DNA from: JASFUX01 sp050050115
Lineage (GTDB): Bacteria; Pseudomonadota; Alphaproteobacteria; Caulobacterales; Maricaulaceae
Direction: 5' to 3'
Length of the DNA: 5,460 nucleotides
Assembly (NCBI GenBank): GCA_050050115.1
Contig: JASFUX010000237.1
Coordinates: 1-5,460 of the forward strand
Notes under the pieces: generated by a model
The model's database searches: none
Told to the model about the DNA's origin: nothing
Seen by the model: only the letters and a program-made list of their open reading frames with translations
Program-made: the position numbers and the translations under genes
Shown: piece after piece, positions 1 to 4,786 of the stretch
Layout of the letters: every line of letters starts with the position of its first letter
Position numbering within the stretch: the first letter of the stretch is position 1

Positions 1-748
1 TCTCCGAAACGTCTTCAAGCGCGCGGCTCAGGATCACCGCGCCGGCGATGTCGCGCAGCACCAGCGCCGAGGCGCGCAGGGATGGCCGGCCGTAGTAGAT
101 CCGCGCGACGCGGCTGACCATGTTGAGATTGCGCCAGAGCACGATGAAGGCGTCGATCGAGCCGTTCATGGAGATCGCCGTCGCCGCGCCCACGCCGGTC
201 GCCTCTGCGTGGATGTAGCGGTCGACCTGGCGGTCGAGCGGCTCGAGCAGCGGATCGATCTGGGTCCGCTCAAACGCGGCGACGGCCCCGGTAGAGAGCG
301 GAACCTTCTCCGCTTCACTGAGCGCCGCGTCCACCTCCGCCAGGCGATCGGCCATCAGCGGGTTCTTCCTGAGCGCGCGCAGGTAGGTGACGTCGAACTT
401 CAGGCGCTTGGCGATGTCGTCCGCGCCAAGATCTGGGCGGGCGAGATCCACCTCGGGCGGCCGGGCCATGGCCGGCATGTGCAGAAACCTGGCGGCGGGC
501 AGGACGATCAGCCACACGAACGCGATCGTCACGGCGGCGGCGAAGGCGTAGCCGGCGAACGGGTGGATGTCCGAGAACAGACCGTAGAACAGGTAGACCT
601 GCCCGACGATCGTCAGGGCGGCGATCATCAGACCGCCGTAGAACGTCCACTTGAGCGCGCGCCAGGCGAGCTTCCATTGGCGCGTGATTTCCCAGCGCTC
701 GGCTTCGCCGTCCGCGGGAAGAGACTGTGTTCCATCCAGTGCCGACAC
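1..748 (-). CDS. YcjF-like inner-membrane protein (UPF0283 / DUF697 family), 3' end outside the window
   Basis: The reverse strand is open from a GTG at 748-746 to the window edge: 249 codons, without the C-terminus. An in-frame TGA at 757-755 excludes an earlier start. GGAG at 762-759 lies 10 bases upstream, and the nearby ATG (758-756) is in the wrong frame. The N-terminus of about 34 residues is polar and has no signal peptide. Two membrane helices follow at about 35-57 and 66-87, then a charged helical stretch. The segment from about 193 (SMNGSIDAFIVLWRNLNMV, then YYGRP) matches the C-terminal DUF697 part of YcjF-type proteins as I remember them. Family function is poorly defined; E. coli YcjF is usually encoded beside the GTPase-like YcjX. 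Here the 5' neighbour is divergent gatC, so ycjX is not immediately upstream. The family call is firm; the role is unknown. Confidence 0.85.
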   Translation of the reverse strand, partial: MSALDGTQSLPADGEAERWEITRQWKLAWRALKWTFYGGLMIAALTIVGQVYLFYGLFSDIHPFAGYAFAAAVTIAFVWLIVLPAARFLHMPAMARPPEVDLARPDLGADDIAKRLKFDVTYLRALRKNPLMADRLAEVDAALSEAEKVPLSTGAVAAFERTQIDPLLEPLDRQVDRYIHAEATGVGAATAISMNGSIDAFIVLWRNLNMVSRVARIYYGRPSLRASALVLRDIAGAVILSRALEDVSE

Positions 749-758
749 GAGCGTTCAT

Positions 759-762
759 CTCC
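759..762 (-). promoter_or_regulatory. Ribosome binding site that fixes the GTG start of the YcjF-like gene
   Basis: On the minus strand GGAG reads from 762 to 759, ten bases before the GTG at 748-746. An in-frame TGA lies between this site and the GTG, so translation in the frame with the family match cannot begin upstream. The ATG at 758-756 is only one base from GGAG and opens an Arg-rich frame with no recognisable protein. Confidence 0.5.
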
Positions 763-783
763 GCTTGCGACACCCCATGGCGA

Positions 784-811
784 GGTTAGCGCATTGAACG
801 GCCTGCGGAAA
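784..811 (-). promoter_or_regulatory. Candidate promoter for the YcjF-like gene (weak)
   Basis: Read on the minus strand, TTTCCGC (811-805) and GCTAACC (790-784) are separated by 14 bases. This loosely follows the Caulobacter-type housekeeping pattern TTGACGS-N10-14-GCTANAWC, but only the GCTA core and part of the -35 fit. A transcript would begin near 778, giving a leader of about 30 bases before the GTG. This is an inference from pattern and position only. Confidence 0.22.
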
Positions 812-833
812 TGCTCTCGTGACCTGCGTGTCC

Positions 834-848
834 GCGCCGGCTCGGCGC
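834..848. repeat. Short inverted repeat next to the gatC -35 element
   Basis: GCGCCG and CGGCGC form a perfect 6-bp inverted repeat around a 3-base GCT centre. The repeat ends one base before the candidate -35 TTGCCGG of the gatC promoter. It could be an operator half-site pair, but GC-rich DNA yields such repeats by chance and no known repressor site is recognised. Confidence 0.25.
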
Positions 849-877
849 TTGCCGGTTCCGCGCGCCCTTGCTAGGCG
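849..877 (+). promoter_or_regulatory. Candidate promoter of the gatC-GNAT-GNAT-gatA operon
   Basis: TTGCCGG at 849-855 and GCTAGGCG at 870-877 are 14 bases apart, which fits the spacing of the alphaproteobacterial (Caulobacter) housekeeping promoter with its -10 core GCTA. The last three -10 positions deviate from that consensus. Transcription would start near 884, about 20 bases before the gatC ATG, leaving room for the purine-rich ribosome binding region at 885-895. No better candidate is visible between the divergent genes. Confidence 0.4.
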
Positions 878-903
878 TCTCGTTTGAGAAAGAGACCGCA
901 GCC

Positions 904-1191
904 ATGTCCGTAACTCCTGAAGACGTTCGCCGCATCGCGCGGCTCGCGCGCATCGCCGCGCCGGAGGATCGCCTCGAGGCGCTCGCCGGCGAATTGAACG
1001 GCATTCTCGACTGGATCGAGCAGCTCAACGAGGTCGACGTCGAGGGCGTCGAGCCGATGGCTTCGGCGGTCGATCGGGCGCTGCCCATGCGCGAGGACAA
1101 GGTGACCGACGGCGATCGCCGCGACGACGTGCTCGCCAATGCGCCGGCGAGCGAGGAAGGCTTCTTCGTCGTGCCGAAGGTGGTGGAGTAG
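904..1191 (+). CDS. gatC: Aspartyl/glutamyl-tRNA(Asn/Gln) amidotransferase subunit C
   Basis: This encodes the 95-residue GatC subunit of the GatCAB amidotransferase, which converts Glu-tRNA(Gln) and/or Asp-tRNA(Asn) to the amidated forms in the cytoplasm. GatC has no catalytic site; in known structures it wraps the GatA-GatB interface and stabilises GatA. Family hallmarks are visible in order: the N-terminal helix VTPEDVRRIARLARI (residues 3-17), LNGILDWIEQLNEVDVEGVEPM (31-52), a REDKV segment (63-67) and the C-terminal FFVVPKVVE (87-95). Length is normal. The ATG at 904 is preferred over an upstream in-frame TTG at 868, because it follows a purine-rich AGAAAGAGA stretch and gives the usual family N-terminus. 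The next gene begins six bases after the stop. Confidence 0.97.
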   Translation: MSVTPEDVRRIARLARIAAPEDRLEALAGELNGILDWIEQLNEVDVEGVEPMASAVDRALPMREDKVTDGDRRDDVLANAPASEEGFFVVPKVVE

Positions 1192-1197
1192 GCGGCC

Positions 1198-1683
1198 GTG
1201 TCGCAGATCGTGATCGCTGAAGAAGATCCGCGGACGCCGGATGCGGCTGCGATGATGGCGGCGCTCGACGCGCGCATGCGCGAGCTCTACCGACCCGAAA
1301 CCTGCCATCTCGCCAGCGCTGAGACGCTTCTCACGAGCGGTTCTGTGTTCCTGGTCGCGCGCGATGACGGTCGCGCGGTCGGTTGCGTCGCGCTCATGCC
1401 GATCGAAGACGGGATCGGGGAGATCAAGCGCGTGTGGACCGTTCCCGAAGCGCGCGGCCGCGGCGTGGCGAGCGCTTTGCTGGCGGCGATCGAGGCTGCG
1501 GCGCGAGCGCGGCGCATGCCGGCGCTGATGCTGGAGACGAGCGATAAACAGCCGGACGCCGTTGGTCTGTTTCGCAAGCACGGCTTCGTCGAGCGCGGTC
1601 CCTACGGCGGCTACTGCAACGATCCTGAGCTGATCTTCATGGAAAAGTCGCTGGCGACGACGGACACGGAGAGCGCGGCGTGA
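1198..1683 (+). CDS. GNAT-family N-acetyltransferase (first of a tandem pair)
   Basis: A 161-residue single-domain GNAT protein, predicted cytosolic, that should transfer acetyl from acetyl-CoA to an unknown amine. The strand-loop-helix motif A is clear: EIKRVWTVPEARGRGVASALL (about 75-95), with the acyl-CoA pyrophosphate loop Arg86-x-x-Gly89-x-Ala91. The C-terminal half has LETSDKQPDAVGLFRKHGF (about 112-130), the usual motif B region, and ends FMEKSL. This arrangement resembles a broad YsnE-like GNAT group as I remember it, which does not settle the substrate. Its GTG start lies 9 bases after GGAG (1185-1188), inside the end of gatC. Its stop overlaps the next start by four bases. It is clearly paralogous to the next gene. 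The GNAT call is secure; the physiological role is unknown. Confidence 0.9.
   Translation: MSQIVIAEEDPRTPDAAAMMAALDARMRELYRPETCHLASAETLLTSGSVFLVARDDGRAVGCVALMPIEDGIGEIKRVWTVPEARGRGVASALLAAIEAAARARRMPALMLETSDKQPDAVGLFRKHGFVERGPYGGYCNDPELIFMEKSLATTDTESAA
1668..1683 (+). promoter_or_regulatory. Translational coupling junction, first copy (RBS plus GTGA overlap)
   Basis: GGAGAGCGCGGCGTGA contains GGAG (1668-1671), an 8-base spacer and an overlapping GTG start/TGA stop (1680-1683). The same bases encode the Glu-Ser-Ala-Ala tail of the first GNAT. It matches the junction at 2159-2174 at 15 of 16 positions. Confidence 0.7.
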
Positions 1684-2174
1684 GCGCGTCTGACGTCTCG
1701 ATCGGGGTTGAAGACCCGCGCGCGCCGGACGGCGTCGCGATGATCGCCGCGCTCGATGAAAGGATGCGCGTGCTCTATGGCGAGGTCGAGGAGGAGCGGC
1801 ACGCGCTTCAGCCGGGCCGGTTGGCCGAGCTTGACGCATTCTTTCTGACCGCGCGTTGCGATGGAGAGGCGGTCGGTTGCGGCGCGCTGATCCCGTTGGG
1901 GGACGGTCAAGTCGAGATCAAGCGCATGTGGACTGATCCGGCCGCCCGGCGCGGCGGCGTCGCTCGCGCGGTGCTCGCCGCACTGCTGGCCGAAGCGCGT
2001 CGTCGCGGCGCGGTTGTTGCGGTTCTCGAGACTGGCGTGCGTCAGCCCGAAGCGATCGCGCTCTATCGCAGCGAAGGTTTCGTGGTCTCCGAACCGTTCG
2101 CCGATTACGAAGATCACCCCGACAGCGTCTTCATGAAGAAGCGATTGGTGTCGGTCGAGGAGAGCGCCGCGTGA
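1680..2174 (+). CDS. GNAT-family N-acetyltransferase (second of a tandem pair)
   Basis: A 164-residue GNAT paralogue of the preceding gene. Motif A is EIKRMWTDPAARRGGVARAVL (about 79-99), with Arg90-x-x-Gly93-x-Ala95 in the acetyl-CoA loop. VLETGVRQPEAIALYRSEGF (115-134) and FMKKRL (151-156) align with the first copy. By hand count the last 100 or so aligned residues are about 50% identical. The N-terminal block EDPRAPDGVAMIAALDERMRVLY (11-33) shares 17 of 23 positions with its partner, while residues 34-53 have diverged, which may mean different acceptor substrates. The GTG start is chosen from the GGAG site 8 bases upstream and the GTGA overlap. The gene's own stop overlaps the gatA start in the same way. 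The substrate is unknown, and a link to GatCAB is suggested only by position. Confidence 0.9.
   Translation: MSASDVSIGVEDPRAPDGVAMIAALDERMRVLYGEVEEERHALQPGRLAELDAFFLTARCDGEAVGCGALIPLGDGQVEIKRMWTDPAARRGGVARAVLAALLAEARRRGAVVAVLETGVRQPEAIALYRSEGFVVSEPFADYEDHPDSVFMKKRLVSVEESAA
2159..2174 (+). promoter_or_regulatory. Translational coupling junction, second copy (RBS plus GTGA overlap into gatA)
   Basis: GGAGAGCGCCGCGTGA provides the gatA ribosome binding site (GGAG 2159-2162), an 8-base spacer, and the GTG start of gatA (2171) overlapping the TGA of the second GNAT. It also encodes that protein's ESAA tail. One base differs from the copy at 1668-1683. Confidence 0.7.
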
Positions 2175-3643
2175 CCGAGCTGACTAATCTCACCATTGCG
2201 CGGGCGCGGGCGTTGCTGAACGGGCGCGAGCTTTCGGCGGCCGAGCTTGTCGACGCGCACATCGCGGCGGTGGAGGCGGCCCGGCCGCTCAACGCCTTCG
2301 TGGTCGAGACCCCGGAGAAGGCGCGCGCGATGGCCGCCGACAGCGACGCGCGCATCGCCAAGGGCGAGGCGGGGCCGCTCGACGGCATTCCCGTCGCGAT
2401 CAAAGACTTGTTCTGCACCAAGGACGTTCAGACCACGGCGTCGTCGAGGATCCTCGAGGGTTTCACACCGCGTTATGAGTCCACCGTCTCGGCGAACCTG
2501 TTCGGCGACGGCGCGGTGGTGCTGGGCAAGACGTCGATGGACGAGTTCGCCATGGGCTCGTCGAACGAGACCGCCGCGACTGGCCCCGTGACCAATCCGT
2601 GGCGGCGCGAAGGCTCGAACGCCGCGCTGGTGCCGGGAGGCTCCTCGGGCGGCTCGGCGACGGCGACGGCCGCGCGCCTGTGCCTCGGCGCGACAGCGAC
2701 CGACACCGGCGGCTCGATCCGCCAGCCCGCCGCCTTCACCGGCACGGTGGGCGTGAAGCCGACCTACGGTCGCTGCTCGCGGTGGGGGATCGTGGCGTTC
2801 GCCAGCTCGCTCGATCAGGCGGGGCCGATCGCGCGCACCGTCGAAGACGCGGCGATCCTGCTCACCTCGATGGCCGGACACGATCCGAAGGACTCCACCA
2901 GTCTCGAAATCGAAACGCCCGACTTTGCGAAGGCCTGCGGATCCAGCGTCAAAGGGCTGCGCGTGGGCGTACCGAAAGAGTATCGCGTCGACGGCGCGCC
3001 CAAAGAGATCGACGAGCTGTGGGAGCGCGGCGTCGCCTGGGCGAAGGACGCGGGCTGCGAGATCGTCGAGATCTCCCTTCCGCACACGAAGTATGCACTG
3101 CCGACCTACTACATTGTCGCTCCGGCTGAAGCTTCATCCAACCTCGCGCGCTATGACGGGATGCGCTACGGCCTCCGCGTTGACGGGGACAGCCTGATCG
3201 ACACCTATGAAAAGACACGCGCCGCAGGGTTCGGACCAGAGGTGCAGCGTCGGATTTTGATCGGCACCTATGTGCTCTCGGCAGGCTACTACGACGCCTA
3301 CTATCTTAAGGCGCAAAAAGTCCGACGTCGGATTCGCGACGACTTCGAGGCAGCCTGGCAAAGCTGCGATGCGATCCTGACCCCGACCGCACCATCGGCC
3401 GCCTTCGCGCAAGGCGAGAAGGGCGACGATCCCGTGGAGATGTACCTAAATGACGTCTTCACCGTGCCGGCGAACCTCGCCGGCCTGCCGGGGATCTCCG
3501 TGCCCGCCGCACTCGACGGCGAGGGGTTGCCGCTCGGCTTGCAGATCGTCGCGCCCGCCTTGCAGGAGGAGCGCATGTTCGCCCTGGCGTCAGCGATCGA
3601 AAAAGCTGCGACGTTCGACGCGGCGCCGGAGAGGTGGTGGTAG
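2171..3643 (+). CDS. gatA: Aspartyl/glutamyl-tRNA(Asn/Gln) amidotransferase subunit A
   Basis: This encodes the 490-residue GatA glutaminase subunit. It belongs to the amidase-signature family and releases ammonia from glutamine; the ammonia is channelled to GatB for amidation of mischarged tRNA. The Ser-cisSer-Lys triad is complete: Lys78 in PVAIKDLF, Ser158 in PGGSSGGSA and nucleophile Ser182 in DTGGSIRQP. Other conserved blocks are SNETAATGPVTNPW (130-144), KPTYGRCSRWGIVAFASSLDQAGPIARTV (196-224), YYIVAPAEASSNLARYDG, and the late NDVFTVPANLAGLPGISVP. Compared with Staphylococcus GatA, a few extra residues (RREGSNAAL) precede the Ser158 loop, and the protein ends Trp-Trp; both look typical of alphaproteobacteria. 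The GTG start overlaps the preceding GNAT stop, so translation is probably coupled to it. The gatB partner is outside the window. Confidence 0.98.
   Translation: MTELTNLTIARARALLNGRELSAAELVDAHIAAVEAARPLNAFVVETPEKARAMAADSDARIAKGEAGPLDGIPVAIKDLFCTKDVQTTASSRILEGFTPRYESTVSANLFGDGAVVLGKTSMDEFAMGSSNETAATGPVTNPWRREGSNAALVPGGSSGGSATATAARLCLGATATDTGGSIRQPAAFTGTVGVKPTYGRCSRWGIVAFASSLDQAGPIARTVEDAAILLTSMAGHDPKDSTSLEIETPDFAKACGSSVKGLRVGVPKEYRVDGAPKEIDELWERGVAWAKDAGCEIVEISLPHTKYALPTYYIVAPAEASSNLARYDGMRYGLRVDGDSLIDTYEKTRAAGFGPEVQRRILIGTYVLSAGYYDAYYLKAQKVRRRIRDDFEAAWQSCDAILTPTAPSAAFAQGEKGDDPVEMYLNDVFTVPANLAGLPGISVPAALDGEGLPLGLQIVAPALQEERMFALASAIEKAATFDAAPERWW
3628..3631 (+). promoter_or_regulatory. Ribosome binding site inside the end of gatA that decides the next start
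   Basis: GGAG at 3628-3631 lies within the last gatA codons. Two adjacent in-frame GTG codons follow, at 3634 and 3637. The spacer is 2 bases to the first and 5 to the second, so the GTG at 3637 is the better start. Confidence 0.45.
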
Positions 3644-3903
3644 GGCCAGCACGTTGGCCGATCTGGGTCTCCGCACTCGTGGGGATCGTCGTCGCGATCC
3701 CGATACTCTACTACTTCTTCGGTCTGATCGGCGCACTGAGTCCTCTGGGCCTTCCGCTCTACTGGGTGCTTTGGCAGCTTCTGCGGGGGAACGTTTATCG
3801 CTCGCAGACCTATCTCGACGATCGCATGGCGGCTCGGCGGGCGCGATTGGACGCGTTTCGCGGTCGGCGAAAGAAAGGAGCCTCGCACAGTGTGCGCGAT
3901 TGA
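3637..3903 (+). CDS. Small hypothetical membrane protein overlapping the 3' end of gatA
   Basis: An 88-residue protein from the GTG at 3637, or 89 from the GTG at 3634. The N-terminal half is strongly hydrophobic: one clear helix around residues 7-30 (IWVSALVGIVVAIPILYYFF), then a shorter apolar stretch (LPLYWVLWQLL) at about 37-47 that may be a second helix or re-entrant segment. The remainder is basic and Arg-rich (RMAARRARLDAFRGRRKK), consistent with a cytoplasmic tail by the positive-inside rule. I recognise no family. The start overlaps the gatA stop by seven bases and uses a binding site inside gatA, which suggests translational coupling. The membrane-protein composition in this frame, unlike the Arg/Ser-rich products of the other two plus frames, supports a real gene. 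Its function is unknown. Confidence 0.65.
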   Translation: MVGPARWPIWVSALVGIVVAIPILYYFFGLIGALSPLGLPLYWVLWQLLRGNVYRSQTYLDDRMAARRARLDAFRGRRKKGASHSVRD

Positions 3904-3942
3904 AGCCCACGGCGTTACGGTTCGACGGCGTATGAGGTTCGC

Positions 3943-4179
3943 GTGAAACTCATCGGCCGCATCTTCGCGAGCGTTCTGGGACTCGGCGTGCTCTGGCTCG
4001 CCGTGACCATGGCGGTCAGTCCCGATCTGATCGTGCCGATCCCCGAGCATGGCGGGACGCCGCAGCGTGTCGACTACGAGCCGACTTTCGCCACCGAGGC
4101 GCCGCGCTATATCGCTGCGGCGTTGCTTGGCTTTTTCGGTTTGACGCTGGCCGTCGCGCCCTGGCGGCGCAGGGGATGA
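3943..4179 (+). CDS. Small hypothetical protein with two membrane helices
   Basis: A 78-residue protein starting at GTG 3943, five bases after GAGG (3934-3937). The frame has no ATG between the preceding gene's stop and this GTG. The first helix spans about 4-26 (IGRIFASVLGLGVLWLAVTMAV) after a Lys/Arg-containing tip. A Pro-rich loop of about 30 residues follows (SPDLIVPIPEHGGTPQRVDYEPTFATEAP), then a second helix at about 57-73 (YIAAALLGFFGLTLAVA) and an Arg-rich end (WRRRG). Positive charges at both ends predict a hairpin with both termini in the cytoplasm and the loop in the periplasm. The first helix could be read as a signal peptide, but no clear cleavage site is visible. It lies 39 bases after the previous gene and 30 before the next. 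I recognise no family. Confidence 0.65.
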   Translation: MKLIGRIFASVLGLGVLWLAVTMAVSPDLIVPIPEHGGTPQRVDYEPTFATEAPRYIAAALLGFFGLTLAVAPWRRRG

Positions 4180-4197
4180 GAACCCAGATCTGAGAAC
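4177..4197. repeat. Short direct repeat with an enclosed palindrome before the DUF2938 gene
   Basis: TGAGAAC occurs at 4177-4183 and again at 4191-4197, a period of 14 bases. The 8-bp palindrome CAGATCTG (4185-4192) lies between and partly overlaps the second copy. It fills most of the 30-base gap upstream of the DUF2938 gene. It could be a regulator site or chance. Confidence 0.25.
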
Positions 4198-4209
4198 GGA
4201 ACCAACCAC

Positions 4210-4680
4210 GTGTTTTTAACCGATGCATTGGTCGCGGGCGTGATCGCCACGGCGGCCTGTGACGCTTGGCAGTGGACCCTGCGCCGCGGCGGCTTCTCGA
4301 CGACCAATTGGGGATTCGTCGGACGCTGGATCGGCTCCATCCCGCGCGGCGTATTCAGTCATGCGGCGATTGTTGAAAGCCCCAGCGTTCCGGCCGAACG
4401 GTGGATCGGATGGTCGTTTCACTACTTCGTCGGCGTGACCTACGCAGCGATCTACTTGGTGCTGCTGTCGATCAGCGGGTCCGGGCCGCGTCTGCTTTGG
4501 ACGATCGGCTTCGGACTAGCGACGGTCATTTCGCCTTGGCTGATCCTGCAACCGGCGCTCGGTGGCGGCTTTTTCGCCCGCAAGACGCCCCATCCGGGTC
4601 AGGCCCGCTACGTCAGCGTCACCACGCACGGCGTATTCGGGCTGGGGCTCTATCTGGGCGCGCTCGCTGCAGGACTCTGA
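4210..4680 (+). CDS. DUF2938 family integral membrane protein
   Basis: A 156-residue polytopic membrane protein matching the DUF2938 family as I remember it. The pattern in order is: first helix at 3-20 with an acidic/Trp end (DAWQW), the NWGFVGRWIGSIPRGVFSHAAI segment (33-54), the second helix beginning GWSFHYFVGVTYAAIYLVLL (67-86), the third helix GFGLATVISPWLILQPALGGG (100-120), the conserved loop FFARKTPHP (121-129), and the last helix from THGVFGLGLYLGALAA (139-154). Four membrane helices are predicted. Invariant-looking polar residues are Arg39, His71, His140 and the Lys-Thr-Pro loop. Length is normal for the family, whose biochemical function I do not know. The GTG start follows GGAA (4198-4201) by eight bases; the only in-frame alternatives upstream are close to the preceding stop. 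Confidence 0.82.
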   Translation: MFLTDALVAGVIATAACDAWQWTLRRGGFSTTNWGFVGRWIGSIPRGVFSHAAIVESPSVPAERWIGWSFHYFVGVTYAAIYLVLLSISGSGPRLLWTIGFGLATVISPWLILQPALGGGFFARKTPHPGQARYVSVTTHGVFGLGLYLGALAAGL

Positions 4681-4711
4681 GGCGAGGCCCACAGCTTTGC
4701 TGCGGCTACCG

Positions 4712-4739
4712 CTGGCGACATCCTGCGAGCCTTTATACT
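4712..4739 (+). promoter_or_regulatory. Candidate parC promoter
   Basis: TATACT at 4734-4739 is a near-consensus -10 hexamer and stands out in this GC-rich DNA. The best -35 at suitable spacing is only CTGGCG (4712-4717, 16 bases upstream), which is weak. Transcription would begin near 4746, giving a leader of about 40 bases. The rest of the 106-base gap holds one weak hairpin and no gene. Confidence 0.45.
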
Positions 4740-4786
4740 AGCCGCTGATTCGCCCCTCACTCGCTCAAGACCGCCGGAGCGCGACC

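Noticed and set aside
315..773. A 152-codon minus-strand frame that starts with ATG near the YcjF-like start
   Set aside because: It lies in another frame of the same region and reads as Arg-rich repetitive sequence. The overlapping GTG frame carries the membrane helices and DUF697 motif.
209..874. A 221-codon plus-strand open frame opposite the YcjF-like gene
   Set aside because: It is antisense to a frame with clear family motifs, its product is a charged Arg/Gly/His-rich composition, and it matches nothing. It is a GC-rich shadow.
868..903. An upstream in-frame TTG start for gatC that would add 12 residues
   Set aside because: It overlaps the candidate -10 element and lacks a good ribosome binding site. 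The ATG at 904 gives the usual GatC N-terminus.
871..1839. A 322-codon minus-strand open frame across gatC and the first GNAT
   Set aside because: It is antisense to well-supported genes, with Arg/His-rich low-information composition and no recognisable motif.
2114..3085. A 323-codon minus-strand open frame opposite gatA
   Set aside because: It is long but mirrors the codon pattern of gatA, as expected when GC-rich third positions suppress stops on the other strand. No domain is seen.
3932..3946. A four-residue ATG-initiated mini-ORF whose stop overlaps the GTG start at 3943
   Set aside because: It resembles a coupling leader, but a four-codon ORF arises easily by chance, and the GAGG site fits the GTG directly.
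3301..4209. A 302-codon minus-strand open frame spanning the gatA end and the small membrane genes
   Set aside because: It crosses three plus-strand genes and has no coherent domain or hydrophobic pattern. The plus-strand frames there have clear membrane-protein character.
4689..4705. A small hairpin (CCACAGC-TTT-GCTGCGG) after the DUF2938 gene as a terminator
   Set aside because: The stem has an A-C mismatch and only four uninterrupted pairs next to the loop, and no T-run follows, so it does not qualify as an intrinsic terminator.
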